Shown here: piece by piece, positions 44,100 through 56,529 of the stretch
How positions within the stretch are numbered: the stretch's first letter is position 1
How the letters are laid out: each line of letters starts with the position of its first letter
DNA from: Streptomyces spinoverrucosus
GTDB lineage: Bacteria > Actinomycetota > Actinomycetes > Streptomycetales > Streptomycetaceae
Assembly (NCBI RefSeq): GCF_015712165.1
Contig: NZ_JADPZX010000001.1
Location: 124,001-188,000, forward strand
Reading direction: 5' to 3'
Length of the DNA stretch: 64,000 nucleotides
The notes under the pieces: model-generated
What the model was told of the DNA's origin: nothing
The model's input: the letters and a program-made list of their open reading frames with translations, nothing else
The model's database searches: none
Program-made: the position numbers and the translations under genes

Positions 44100-44860
44100 A
44101 GCAACACGCGCATACGCCTCCCGTAGGGGTGAATCCGGCGTCACCCGACGGCATGCCAGTCCGCCGGCCGCGCCGCCGCCCGCCTCACGGGCCTCCGGGT
44201 ATCCGAAGCGGTGGACGGGCATGAAGAAGTGCTGCGTGCGCGGGGCCTCCTTCTGGTGGCGGGTGATGAGGGGGGCAGCCGCTGCTCCCACACTCTGAGG
44301 GCGGCGGGCAGGCGGTCGTGTTCGGTGAGCAACCGGGCCAGTAGTTCGCCACCCGCGATGCCCGTGCCGGAACCTTGCCCGGAGTGCAGGGTCAGGGAAT
44401 CTGACTGACCTGGTCGAAGAGGACAGGGAGCGGACGGTGGAGTGGATGCCGTCGGCGCCGATGACCAGGGCCGTGCTCTCCACGGAGCCGTCGGTCGGGC
44501 GCACGGTCACTTGGTCGCGGTCCTGGGTGAGAGCCGCGGGCCCGCCGCCGTAGCAAATCTCCATCAGGTCGCGGCCGGGAGTGAGGCGGCCACGGGAGAA
44601 CATCTCGGAGATGTGCGCGGGGTCGCCCGGCCGGGCGTAGGTGAGCAGTTCGCCGAGCTTCGGGCGCTGGAGCGGCTGGAGGTGCTGGCCGCCTCCTCGC
44701 AGAGGACGGGGTCGTCGAGTCGAGCCCGGCCTCGTCCAGGACGAGGTTTTGCCGGGCGGTCGACCACGACGATGGGATGCTGACCGCCCGGCACCGGCCC
44801 CGCCGATCGGTGCGGGGCGCTCAGGACAATCCCAGGACCGCCCCGCACGCTTCGCCCACC
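44100..44860 (-). pseudogene. FAD-dependent aromatic monooxygenase remnant
   Basis: The middle part, GELLTYARPGDPAHISEMFS then CYGGGPAALTQDRDQVTVRP and STALVIGADGIHSTVRSLSS, is the FAD monooxygenase region around the GD motif. Another frame later gives LARLLTEHDRLPAALRVWEQ, and a third gives QHFFMPVHRFGYPEAREAG, C-terminal parts of the same kind of protein. The N-terminal GxGxxG part is lost or shifted. Several frame changes make it non-functional. It is downstream of the ECF41 sigma gene on the same strand. Confidence 0.6.
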
Positions 44861-44901
44861 TGATGGCTGCGTTCACCGTCTCGGCGGGAGCCGGCAGGGA
44901 G

Positions 44902-45777
44902 TCACACCGGGTCCGGCAGGTCCATGAGCGCGAGCCTGTCCGGGTCGATCACGGCGGAGATCTCGGTGATGTGGCCGTCGGCGACGGTGAAGACGAGGAG
45001 GGAGAGCGGGGTGCCGTCCTCGCTCCAGGAGATGACGCCGGGCCGGCCGTTGACGGTCGCCGCATGTCCTCGTGCCGCGCTGCCGGCCACGCGCGCGCGG
45101 GTGGCGACTTCGGTGGCTCCGAGCGTGACGAACCGGCCGTTCGGGGTGTGGACGGTGAACTTCACTTCGGGGTGGAGAACCTGCAGCAACTGCTCGAACT
45201 GACCGTCGCGGGCCGCGGCCAGGAAGGCCTGGACCACCTCGCGTTGGTGCCGTCCAGCGCTCGCCGGCTGCTGGGCGGCCTGTACTTTCCTGCGGGCGCG
45301 GCTGGCGAGCATCTTGGTCGCGTCGGCGGACTTGCCGAGGATGGTGCCGATCTCCGCGAAGGGCACGGCGAACACGTCGTGCAGCACGAACGCCAGTCGT
45401 TCGTCCGGGCGCAGCGAGTCAAGGACCGTCAGGAGCGCGAGGCCGACGGAGTCCCCGAGTGCGACGAGCTCTTCCGGAGCGGGAGCGTCGTCGAGCGTCA
45501 CCGTGAATTCGGGCAGCTTGTCGTCGAGGGAGACTTCAGGGCGGGTCCGGCCCGACCGCAGGTAGTCGAGGCTGATGCGGCCGACCACGGTGGTCAGCCA
45601 GCCGCCGAGGTTGTTGATGGTGTCAGCGTCCTGACGGGACAGACGCAGCCACGCCTCCTGGACCACGTCTTCCGCGTCGGCGTGTGATCCGAGCACGCGA
45701 TAGGCAATGGCTCGGAGCCGGTCACGCTGGGACTCGAAGGCCTCGACGATCGGATCCGTGGGATCGGTACCGGGCAT
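44902..45777 (-). CDS. sigJ: ECF41-type sigma factor with SnoaL-like C-terminal domain
   Basis: 291 residues from ATG 45777 (GGGGAGGTAAC upstream). Sigma region 2 (FESQRDRLRAIAYRVLGSHA then DAEDVVQEAWLRL), linker SLDYLRSGRTRPE, region 4 (SLRPDERLAFVLHDVFAVPF then EIGTILGKSADATKMLASRA) and an NTF2/SnoaL-like extension of about 110 residues. In the ECF41 group the extension acts as a built-in regulator in place of an anti-sigma factor. ECF41 genes often adjoin an oxidoreductase or epimerase; here the neighbour is a broken monooxygenase. Confidence 0.9.
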   Translation of the reverse strand: MPGTDPTDPIVEAFESQRDRLRAIAYRVLGSHADAEDVVQEAWLRLSRQDADTINNLGGWLTTVVGRISLDYLRSGRTRPEVSLDDKLPEFTVTLDDAPAPEELVALGDSVGLALLTVLDSLRPDERLAFVLHDVFAVPFAEIGTILGKSADATKMLASRARRKVQAAQQPASAGRHQREVVQAFLAAARDGQFEQLLQVLHPEVKFTVHTPNGRFVTLGATEVATRARVAGSAARGHAATVNGRPGVISWSEDGTPLSLLVFTVADGHITEISAVIDPDRLALMDLPDPV

Positions 45778-45843
45778 GTTGTTACCTCCCCTGAAGCTGC
45801 TCCGTCATAGGGGTGACGGGCACAAGCCCCGCAACGTAACCCG

Positions 45844-45936
45844 ATGAAGGAGAGCACTCCCCATGGAAAACCGACTCAAGAGCAAGAACTCGCAGAACTG
45901 GGGCTGAGCCCAGCGTGGCTCCTACCCACTGACTGA
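45844..45936 (+). CDS. Tiny open frame (30 codons), doubtful
   Basis: ATG 45844 reads MKESTPHGKPTQEQELAELG then LSPAWLLPTD and stop. A second tiny frame inside it, ATG 45863 (MENRLKSKNSQNWG), has a far better ribosome site (GAAGGAG). They cannot both be main products. One may be a peptide precursor, or both chance frames in the region upstream of the ECF41 gene. Confidence 0.25.
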   Translation: MKESTPHGKPTQEQELAELGLSPAWLLPTD

Positions 45937-46049
45937 GCTCGTCGGGAGACGGCTCATCGCCCCGGGAACGCCGCCGGTCTGTCCTCGGGGGTGCGCGGCC
46001 GCAGCGAGCGCCAATCCTGATGACTTCGTCAATTCTTTGGTCGAGCCCC

Positions 46050-46970
46050 ATCGGAGGTGTTCGCGCGTGATTTCGGGTTCGCGGTCGCCGCCCGCACCGA
46101 GCGGGAGCTGTGGTTGCGCGGCACCTTCGCGGGCTCACCGTGCATGGTCATCCGGCAGGGGCAGGCGTCCCGGTTCATCGGTCCGGCGTTCCGCGCCGCC
46201 GAGCGGGGTGACCTAGACCGGCTGGCCCGCGCCACGGCAACACCGTCCGGGACATCGACGTACCCGGTGGCGGACAGCCGGTCGCCCTGCTCGACCCCTC
46301 CGGCGTCCCGGTCCGTGTCGTGCACGTGGCCGAGCAGTTGCCCGCGCTGCCCGAACAGCAGCCGCTCACCCGCTTCCAGATCCTCGACCCGGGCGACGGA
46401 CTGCTGGACACCTACGAGCGCGAACGCAGGCCCCACGCCCGCCACATGATCCGCACCGCGGTCGCCCTCGGCTGGGCCGTGACCGGCGGCCAGGACCGCG
46501 CCGCGGCCATCCGCCGAGCCGTCGCGGGCGCGGCCTGCCGCATCCCCGGCCTGACCGCGGCGGTGGGCCGCGACCTCAGCCCCGCCCTCACCACCGGCCC
46601 ACTGGTACGGCGGCGCCCCCGGCTGACCGGCCGCGATCCGGCCGGCACCTGCTGCCCGCAGCCCTGGGTGATCGTCGACGGCGAGCGTGTACGGCTCGAC
46701 GACGTCCTCGGGGACTCCTTCACCGTCCTGACCACTGCCCCGCCCACCCCGCGGATGACGGTCGTGGCCGCGGCACTGGGCGCCCGCATGTTCCACGTCG
46801 ACGACCTCCATGACGACGGCACCCTGGCCGCCTGGCCGGCACGTTGCCGGGCGGACGCCGTCCTGCTGCGGCCCGACCGCGTCGTGATGGACACCGTCCC
46901 CGTCGGCGCCGGCGACTTCACGGACGCCGCCGCCTGGGCACCGCTGCTGCACACGGCCCGCCGTCCGGCC
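46050..46970 (+). pseudogene. Chimera of a VOC dioxygenase and an MhpA-like monooxygenase tail
   Basis: First comes a glyoxalase/extradiol-dioxygenase half: VFARDFGFAVAARTERELWL then SRFIGPAFRAAERGDLDRLA. A one-base slip near 46238 follows, then VALLDPSGVPVRVVHVAEQL. At about 46375 the sequence passes in frame to the C-terminal part of a FAD aromatic hydroxylase: LDPGDGLLDTYERERRPHAR, AVALGWAVTGGQDRAAAIRR, WVIVDGERVRLDDVLGDSFT and DAVLLRPDRVVMD. Both partners belong to aromatic catabolism, so a deletion inside one cluster is likely. Confidence 0.65.
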
Positions 46971-47061
46971 GATGTCCGACCCCGGTCACCCTGCCGAGGA
47001 GCACCACCACACCATGGCCACCCCGCCAGACGTGACGAGTCCACAGCCCAGGCCGCACCGG

Positions 47062-47420
47062 AGCCCTTTTTCACCCCCGACCCGGAGGCGGCCGCCGGCT
47101 GCCGCATCGCCGACTTCGCCCGGTGGGCCGCCCGACGCCGAGACGCCGACGGCGTCCACCGTCCGCGACCCCACCGACTACCAAGCCCCCCAGCGCTGGT
47201 CCGTCACCGACCTTGAAGGGTTCGTGCACGTACGACGGCAGCCCAGCCCCCTTCCCACGGCCCGACCTCTGTGGGAGCTGGCACCAGTCCTCAGTACCTG
47301 CTCGGCATGGCCAAGTTCGGCATCGACCCGTCCGTGCACGATCTGTCGGCCGTCCGCGCCATGGGCTTGCACCGGCGCCAGGGCGCGCCCACCGAGCAAG
47401 TCCTCAACCCGGTGAGACGC
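47062..47420 (+). pseudogene. Acetoacetyl-CoA synthetase remnant
   Basis: FTPDPEAAAGCRIADFARWA, then DYQAPQRWSVTDLEGF, is the opening of acetoacetyl-CoA synthetases. After a large deletion GTSPQYLLGMAKFGIDPSVH and DLSAVRAMGL matches a part about 300 residues further on in that family. Frame changes separate the pieces. The acyl-adenylating core is missing. Confidence 0.55.
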
Positions 47421-47774
47421 CGTAACGGGAGCGACTGGGCAAAACCGGAGCGGCGTGTCGTGCCTGCGCGCACCGCCTTGAGCCCTGTCGTCCGGTTGCG
47501 CCGCACTCGTAACTGATGCCTCACGTCATCGTTTTGAGCCGCCTACACCGAGAACACCACCGGCCGCTGACCACCCCCTAGCGTCAAGGCATGCTGTGCG
47601 CATGCCCACGCAGTGGTAAGAGCGGCCGCTGTCGTGGCAACCCCTTGGAAAGACTGATGGTTCTCGTGCCGATTCCGATCGATTTCGAGCAAGCCTTCCC
47701 CAGACCTTGCAGATCCCGCGGCCGGGAGAGCCGGTCTGCCGAACGCACGGGCACACGCTGAGAAATGGGGAATC
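47421..47774. other. 354 bp with no recognised gene
   Basis: Between the synthetase remnant and the secreted-protein gene. Frames on either strand lack both ribosome sites and family resemblance. It should contain the promoter of the next gene; no clear -10/-35 pair is evident to me. Confidence 0.5.
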
Positions 47775-48509
47775 ATGAGGAAGACCGCCAGGCTGCCCCG
47801 GACCGCGAGCGCACCCCGCACACGGGCTGCCGCGAAGGCTGCAAAGATCGTGGCCGGCGCGGCAGCAGTTGTGCTGGCGTTTCCCGCCACCGCCGCTCAG
47901 GCGCAGGACAGTGCTCCAGCCGCGCAGGACACCGGGCTCGTCTTCATGAACAAGGCGACGCACCACAAGTACCAGACGCTGCGCGCGGAAAACCAGGAAC
48001 GCGGCATGGCCCCCACGGACGCGGCCGAGCAGGCCCTGACGACGGTTCAGGCGAGGACCGCCGATGTGGTCAACAACGCGGCAGGACCCCGGACGGTGAG
48101 CATGAACCCCTGGTTCACGCTGGCAACGCCGAAGGACCGTGAGGGGCTGCCGTGGCCGGTGCGCGACGGAATCCGCGGGGAGGGAACCAACTTCAAGAAG
48201 GGGTTCGGATATCTGAAGTACTCGGAGAAGCACAACTTCCGCAGCGTCAGCATCATTCAGGTCGCGATCGAGCGCGGCGACAAGATTCCCCCGGGCAATT
48301 TCGGCGGCCCGACCTTCTCCGGCTTCGTCGTCGGATACAGCCGCAGCGGCCAGTACGTGAATGAGAACACGGTCATCGGGACCAATGCGCAACCCTTCTC
48401 CCACTCGCTCCAGCAGAACAGCCCCGACGGTCTCCCGGTGGGCGTGATCACCGCCTGGTGCAAGGGAAAGACGCTGTGCCCCTCCGCCATGAACGAATTC
48501 GGTCTGTGA
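47775..48509 (+). CDS. Secreted protein of unknown fold, candidate effector
   Basis: 244 residues from ATG 47775. An Arg/Lys-rich start and AAKIVAGAAAVVLAFPATAA with AQAQ cleavage form a long signal peptide. The mature part is about 200 residues: a helical section (YQTLRAENQERGMAPTDAAE) and then a globular region (FKKGFGYLKYSEKHNFRSVS, DKIPPGNFGGPTFSGFVVGY), ending with WCKGKTLCPS. No family is recognised. A small cytoplasmic protein starts 13 bp later, an arrangement also used by toxin-immunity pairs, but nothing catalytic can be pointed to. Confidence 0.7.
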   Translation: MRKTARLPRTASAPRTRAAAKAAKIVAGAAAVVLAFPATAAQAQDSAPAAQDTGLVFMNKATHHKYQTLRAENQERGMAPTDAAEQALTTVQARTADVVNNAAGPRTVSMNPWFTLATPKDREGLPWPVRDGIRGEGTNFKKGFGYLKYSEKHNFRSVSIIQVAIERGDKIPPGNFGGPTFSGFVVGYSRSGQYVNENTVIGTNAQPFSHSLQQNSPDGLPVGVITAWCKGKTLCPSAMNEFGL

Positions 48510-48522
48510 CAACGGGCGACGC

Positions 48523-48873
48523 ATGACCACGGGTGAGGAGTCTTCGGAGTCGGGGTTCGAGCGCTTCGCGCGGCTGGTTTCCCAGCTGGACAACGAGATC
48601 TTCACCGTGCTGCGGGTGAGCCGTGCGGACTCGGAGACCGTCCATACGACGCTCCGCTTCCGCCGGCCCCCCGTCGGCGTCGCCGCGCTGCTGCACTGGC
48701 CCGAGCAGCCGGTCACCATCGTGACGGCACTCTCCAACGCGGACGGCCCGGCCTACGAGGACCCCGCCATGGAGGTCCTCGAATTCGTCCTGACCGACGG
48801 AATCAACCACAACACGGTCACCGGGACCGGTGAGGGCGGTGCGCTGATCGTCGACGCCCGCGACTGGTTCTGA
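48523..48873 (+). CDS. Small cytoplasmic protein paired with the secreted gene
   Basis: 116 residues from ATG 48523, no export signal. An acidic N-terminus (TTGEESSESGFERFARLV) precedes VHTTLRFRRPPVGVAALLHW, then EQPVTIVTALSNADGPAYED and GGALIVDARDWF. The alternating strands suggest a small alpha/beta protein. Cotranscribed with the upstream gene (13-bp gap). Possible immunity partner or chaperone; not identified. Confidence 0.65.
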   Translation: MTTGEESSESGFERFARLVSQLDNEIFTVLRVSRADSETVHTTLRFRRPPVGVAALLHWPEQPVTIVTALSNADGPAYEDPAMEVLEFVLTDGINHNTVTGTGEGGALIVDARDWF

Positions 48874-48883
48874 CCGCGGTAGG

Positions 48884-50407
<1,524 letters not shown>

Positions 50408-50449
50408 TCAGGTATTGATGCTCCGTCAAGAGCTATTTCCGGTCACGAC

Positions 50450-50466
50450 TGTCCGCTCAGCGGACA
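50450..50466. promoter_or_regulatory. Perfect palindrome TGTCCGC-TCA-GCGGACA
   Basis: 7-bp arms with 3-bp centre, 147 bp before the GAF regulator start and 217 bp before the aminopeptidase start. A plausible operator, perhaps for the GAF regulator itself. Confidence 0.5.
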
Positions 50467-50612
50467 CCGGGACGGGGGCTGTCATCGGTCTTCGCGGATG
50501 GCTCCGCGGTGCCGCCCAGCAGGCACACGCCGTCGCCGACCCCCGTCGGAACGGTTGTCGCCGCGCACGCCGCGAGTGACGATGTCCTCAGCACATCGCC
50601 CTGTGGGAGGCC

Positions 50613-51884
50613 GTGTTGACCGATCCCTGGGTGGCTCTGGAGTCGGGGGCCGACCCTGCCGAGCGCGTACGAGTGCTGCACGCCGCGTACGAGACCTTCA
50701 CCGAGGCCGGCACGGTGCCGCGGCGGGTGCGAGGCGTGGTCGCCGACTCGTGGCGGCGCTCGGCGCGGGCCGGCGTCCGCCCGGAGGGCACCGCCGACAT
50801 CGAGTTGACCGGCGGTGACCTCGGCGTCCACCGCGCCGAGCATCCCCTGGCTCCCGTGATGCCGCTGCTCCGCGAGCTGATGGGGACGTTCGCCTTCGAC
50901 GGCCGGCACCTCATGGCGGTGTGCGACGCGCATGGCAGGCTGCTGTGGGTCGAGGGCCACGCAACGACACTGCGGCGGGCGGGGCGGATGAACTTCGTGC
51001 CGGGTGCGCGGTGGGCGGAGAGCGCGGTCGGGACGAACGCGCCTGGCACCGCCATCGCCGTGAACCGCCCTGTACAGGTGTTCGCCGCCGAGCACTTCGC
51101 CCGGCGCGTGCAGCGGTGGACCTGCGCGGCGGCCCCCGTACACGATCCCCGCACGGGGCGGGTGCTGGGTGCCGTGGACATCACCGGTGGCGACGGCCTC
51201 GCGCACCCGCACAGCCTGGGCTTCGTTACGGCCGTGGCACGGGCGGCGGAGTCCCAGCTGGCGCTGCTCACCCCCAGCCGCCCCGACGTGGGCGGGCCCG
51301 AACTGGCGGCGCTGGGCCGCGACCAGGCGCTGCTGACGACGGGCGGCCGCAGCATCCGGCTCAGCCGCCGGCACAGCGAGATCCTCGTCCTGCTCTCCCG
51401 CCACCCCGACGGCCTCAGCGGCGACGAGCTGCTGTGTGCGCTGTACGAGGACGAGTCGGTGACGCCGGTGACTCTGCGCGCGGAAGTCGCGCGGCTGCGT
51501 CAGGTGCTCGGCCCCCATCTGCTCGCCTCGCGTCCGTACCGGCTCACGGCACCCGTCGCTTCGGACGTCGCCGTCGTGGAACGTCAGCTGGCGGCCGGCG
51601 CGGTGACCGCGGCCCTGGCGGCGTATGCGGGCCCGCTGCTGCCCGCCTCCCAGGCACCGGCGGTGGTACGGCTCAGGCGCCGTCTCGCGGACACCGTGCG
51701 CGCGGCACTGATCGCCCGCGGGGATGCCGACCTGCTGGCCGACTGGGCGCACGCGCCGTGGGGCGAGGACGACCTGGAGGTGTGGCGGTCACTGGCCGCG
51801 GCCCGGCCGACGGCAGCGATCCGTGCTCGCCTGGCCGCACTCGAGTCGGAGCTGGCCGGCCCGGGCGGCTGGTCAGACGTCTAG
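50613..51884 (+). CDS. GAF-domain transcriptional regulator, AcoR-like without the AAA+ domain
   Basis: 423 residues from GTG 50613 (TTG 50616 is better spaced from GGGAGG). The N-terminal AcoR-type part reads [17 protein letters not shown] then [20 protein letters not shown]. The GAF core is [20 protein letters not shown] with [20 protein letters not shown] and [22 protein letters not shown]-terminal winged helix ([40 protein letters not shown]) replaces the sigma54-activation domain. Such regulators activate alcohol/aldehyde dehydrogenase genes; the adjacent ALDH is the likely target. Confidence 0.85.
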   Translation: MLTDPWVALESGADPAERVRVLHAAYETFTEAGTVPRRVRGVVADSWRRSARAGVRPEGTADIELTGGDLGVHRAEHPLAPVMPLLRELMGTFAFDGRHLMAVCDAHGRLLWVEGHATTLRRAGRMNFVPGARWAESAVGTNAPGTAIAVNRPVQVFAAEHFARRVQRWTCAAAPVHDPRTGRVLGAVDITGGDGLAHPHSLGFVTAVARAAESQLALLTPSRPDVGGPELAALGRDQALLTTGGRSIRLSRRHSEILVLLSRHPDGLSGDELLCALYEDESVTPVTLRAEVARLRQVLGPHLLASRPYRLTAPVASDVAVVERQLAAGAVTAALAAYAGPLLPASQAPAVVRLRRRLADTVRAALIARGDADLLADWAHAPWGEDDLEVWRSLAAARPTAAIRARLAALESELAGPGGWSDV

Positions 51885-51902
51885 GTCTTGAGACGGGCAG
51901 TC

Positions 51903-51920
51903 GCAACGTGGATGCAACGT
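51903..51920 (+). promoter_or_regulatory. Direct repeat GCAACGT-N4-GCAACGT before ALDH
   Basis: Two identical heptamers 11 bp apart (one helical turn), 72 bp upstream of the ALDH start. The spacing suits a regulator bound to one DNA face. Confidence 0.4.
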
Positions 51921-51991
51921 CCGCCTTTCTAGCCTCCGGCGCACAACCTGCCAGGCGGCGGGGAACGCTGCCCGAAGGAGGCCAGTTCCGC

Positions 51992-53515
<1,524 letters not shown>

Positions 53516-53529
53516 ACGCAAAAAACGGG

Positions 53530-53625
53530 GCTTCTGCAGGTGGATGGCCTCGGCGGGACGCATCGCGGCGTAGTACATGCAACCGAAGAAGGCGTACAGA
53601 TGCGGACCACGGGGTTCGGCACACA
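53530..53625 (-). pseudogene. Tyrosine integrase fragment
   Basis: HLYAFFGCMYYAAMRPAEAI with HLQK is the conserved region around the first catalytic Arg (AxRPxE) of Streptomyces phage-type integrases. Only about 30 codons remain. Confidence 0.5.
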
Positions 53626-53982
53626 TTCCGGATCAACTTCATCGGCAACTTCGGGAGCGGTTCAGCGGAGGCCTGCAAGTGGTTTCTGCCCGAAGTACCC
53701 CTTCTCGACGGCGGCACTCCCGTCGACCTTGCGGCACAAGGCGTCAAGCCCAACTGGAAAACGTACGTTCTCCGGGGGTTCAGCCTGTTGCGCTTGTCCA
53801 TCGCGACAGGTGTGGTGTTGTCGCCAGATCGGGGGAGGTCAGCCGTTCGGGCCTTGCCGGGGCGTCGATTCACTTCGGTCGAGGGACCTGTACAGCCATC
53901 AGCAGCCAGCACTACGTTGACGGTCAGAATCGGGCTCGTCGACGCGTTGGTGGCTGGGTGGCGCGTCTCGTCGACGTGCCCG
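53626..53982. other. 357 bp with no recognised gene
   Basis: Open frames in all directions, none with family resemblance. It follows the integrase fragment and precedes the MFS gene; the MFS promoter should be here. Confidence 0.4.
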
Positions 53983-55254
53983 ATGGAGACATCAGTGTCG
54001 TACCGCTCCCTGCTGCGCCTCGCCGGCGTCGGCTTCTTCCCTCTGGGATTCCTCGCCCGCCTGCCATACGCCGCCTCGGCTCTCTCCACGCTCATCCTGG
54101 TCCAGGCATCGACCCACAGCTACGCCTTCGCCGGCCTCGCCAGTGCGGCCCAAAGCATCGCCATCGCCATCGGCGGCCCCCTGGTCGGGGCCTTGGCCGA
54201 CCGCTACGGCCACCGATCCGTCGGAGCCGCCGCCGCTATCGCCAACTTCGCTGCCTGGGCCGCACTGCTGGCCGCGAGCCGGGGAACACAGGAAAGCATG
54301 CTCGCTGCGGCCACCCTGGTGGGCCTGACCCAACCCCAAGTCGGCCCGCTCGTACGCGTGCACTGGTCGCGTCTGGTGCGCTCGCACAACGAACACCACC
54401 TGTTGTCCGCGGCTCTGTCCTATGAGGCATCCGCCGACGAGATGAGCTTCGTCGCCGGACCAGCGCTCGTCGGGCTGCTCGCGTCGGTCAGTCCGCTTGC
54501 GCCCGCCGTGGCGACCATGTCTCTGATCGCAGCAAGCACCCTCCCCTTCGCTCTCCTCTACTCCCACCGCGCCACGCAGCAGCCCGCTTCGGGCGACCGT
54601 GGGAAGCCGTACTTGCCGCGTCGTCCGCTGGCCGTCATGTTCCTGGCGATGGCCGCGATGGGGGCGGTTTTCGGAGCGATCCAGACAGCTGTCACCGTGT
54701 ATGCCGACACGATCGACGAACCCGGCGCCTCGGGGCTCGTGTACGCCGAGTTCGGCATCGGCAGTGCCCTGGTGGGTGCCGCCTGTGCCTGGCTCCCGCC
54801 GCGGTTCTCCCTGCGCGCCCGCTACGTCTCGTTCGCCGCAACGCTCTGCGCCGGCATGCTGATCCTCTTCGCCGGAGCCCAGCTAGTGTCCCTTCCCGTC
54901 GCCGTCGCGCTGGCGAGCTTCACCGTCGCGCCGTACATGATCAGCCTGTACGCATTGACCGAACGACTTGCCCCCACGGAACGTGCAGCGGTCGCCATGA
55001 CGATCCTGTGCGCCGGTGGTCCCCTGGGAACGGCTGGCGGACAGGCCGTGTCCGGCAACCTCGCAGAAGGTCACGGCGTCGAGGGCGCCCTGCTGGTGGC
55101 TCTCGTCGTGGCAGCAGGCGCACTCCTGCTCGCGCTCTGGGCATGCCTCGCCGACCGGGGTCGCAACATCTGGATCGTCGACTGTGCACCGGCCAAGAAC
55201 CGTGCGCCCCGAGAGCCTGTCAAACAGTCGCAGACCGCCCTCTCAGAGCGTTGA
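53983..55254 (+). CDS. MFS transporter
   Basis: 423 residues from ATG 53983; the true start is uncertain because no good ribosome site is seen and the frame is open further upstream. About twelve hydrophobic segments. YAFAGLASAAQSIAIAIGGP and ALADRYGHRSVGAAAAIANF resemble the first MFS repeat with its DRxGxR-like loop. The second half (LPRRPLAVMFLAMAAMGAVF, GLVYAEFGIGSALVGAACAW) is complete. Substrate unknown; possibly drug efflux. Confidence 0.75.
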   Translation: METSVSYRSLLRLAGVGFFPLGFLARLPYAASALSTLILVQASTHSYAFAGLASAAQSIAIAIGGPLVGALADRYGHRSVGAAAAIANFAAWAALLAASRGTQESMLAAATLVGLTQPQVGPLVRVHWSRLVRSHNEHHLLSAALSYEASADEMSFVAGPALVGLLASVSPLAPAVATMSLIAASTLPFALLYSHRATQQPASGDRGKPYLPRRPLAVMFLAMAAMGAVFGAIQTAVTVYADTIDEPGASGLVYAEFGIGSALVGAACAWLPPRFSLRARYVSFAATLCAGMLILFAGAQLVSLPVAVALASFTVAPYMISLYALTERLAPTERAAVAMTILCAGGPLGTAGGQAVSGNLAEGHGVEGALLVALVVAAGALLLALWACLADRGRNIWIVDCAPAKNRAPREPVKQSQTALSER

Positions 55255-55262
55255 CCGGGGCG

Positions 55263-55931
55263 TCAGGCGGTCACCACGGGCACACCGTCCGGGCAGCCGG
55301 CGAGCCAGGCCGCGATGTGGTCCGCGCGCCGGGTGGCCGCCGTGGCCATGGCGCCCTTGGTCATCCCGGCGACATGAGGGGTCAGCAGGGCGTTCGACAG
55401 ACCGAAGAGCGGCGAGGCGACGGCGGCGTGCTCGTGCCCGAACGTGTCGACAGCTGCCGCCGCGAGCGGGTGTACCGCGTCACGCAGCGCATCGGCCGGC
55501 GCCTGTTCGTCGACGAATCCGCCCCGGGCGGTGTTCAGCAGGATCGACCCCGGCCGCGTCACCGCCGGCTCCGCGCGCCCGATCATTCCCCGGGTCTGCG
55601 GCGTGAACGGAAGGTGCAGGGAGACCACGTCACTGGTGGCGAGCAGAGCCTTGAGGGACTTGGCCCGGGGCACCGAAGTCTCGGTCGGGCGCCGCGCGAG
55701 GCCTTGGACCGCCATGCCCGGGGCGGTAGCCCGTTCGGCCAGCGCCAGGCCGATCCGGCCCAACCCGACGATTCCCAACGTCAGTTCTGACAACTCCACG
55801 GCGGGGGCAGCCGGTGCGCTCCAGCAGTCGAAATCGGTGAAGTCCGCCAGGAGGTCGCGGCCCGCCTCGGTGTCTTCGGGGTCGTCCGGGATGTCCTCAG
55901 GTCTGAGCCTGAACTGCTCAGGCAAAACCAT
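55263..55931 (-). pseudogene. D-2-hydroxyacid dehydrogenase, N-terminally truncated
   Basis: ELSELTLGIVGLGRIGLALA is the NAD-binding GxGxxG. SDVVSLHLPFTPQTRGMIGR, ILLNTARGGFVDEQAPADAL (catalytic Arg) and LTPHVAGMTK (catalytic His) follow, so the cofactor domain is complete to its end. The first 45 residues (from ATG 55931, PEDIPDDPEDTEAGRDLLAD) are unrelated to the family's substrate domain. The native family is about 310-340 residues. Probably inactive fusion left by a deletion. Confidence 0.7.
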
Positions 55932-56084
55932 TGGGGCGCTCCGCCGCCACGGTCGCGTCGTTCTGGTGGACTGTCCGGTTTGATCACTTGGTATCCACGG
56001 CGGCCCAGGATGCGACGAGTGGCGGGCGGAACCGCCTGTGGAAATGAGCGGCATGGTCCCCGTGGTACGCGGTACGGTGCGCCG

Positions 56085-56519
56085 ATGTCAGCGATCAAGA
56101 AGTTCCAAGTCACCTTTGACTGCGCAGACCCTGAGCGCCTCGCTCGCTTCTGGTGCGAGGTGTTGGGGTACGTCATACCGCCGCCACCGGCGGGGTTCGC
56201 CACCTGGGACGATTTCAACAGCACCCTGCCTCCCGAGAAGCAGGGATCATGGTTCGCCTGCAGTGATCCCTCAGGCGTGGGCCCGCGTCTGTACTTCCAG
56301 CGCGTCCCCGAAGGCAAGATCGTCAAGAATCGGGTGCATCTCGACGTCCGGGTCGGCACCGGGCTCGTGGGGGACGAGCGCCTCGCCACGCTCGAAGCCG
56401 AGTGCGCACGACTGGTCGCGCTCGGCGCCACCCACGTGCAAACGCTGTATGCCGATGAGGAAAACGAGTCCTGCATCCCAATGCTGGACATCGAGGGCAA
56501 CGAATTCTGTATCGACTGA
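56085..56519 (+). CDS. VOC-family (glyoxalase-like) protein
   Basis: 144 residues from ATG 56085 (longer frame rejected). FQVTFDCADPERLARFWCEV with LGYVIPPPP, then RLYFQRVPEGKIVKNRVHLD and MLDIEGNEFCID. A single glyoxalase-like domain of the unassigned type, related to the protein at 25221-25604. Monocistronic. Confidence 0.82.
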   Translation: MSAIKKFQVTFDCADPERLARFWCEVLGYVIPPPPAGFATWDDFNSTLPPEKQGSWFACSDPSGVGPRLYFQRVPEGKIVKNRVHLDVRVGTGLVGDERLATLEAECARLVALGATHVQTLYADEENESCIPMLDIEGNEFCID

Positions 56520-56529
56520 GCGCTCTCCG

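Noticed and set aside
50921-51991. Upstream extension of the ALDH frame
   Set aside because: Shadow of the GAF regulator; the ALDH family begins at ATG 51992.
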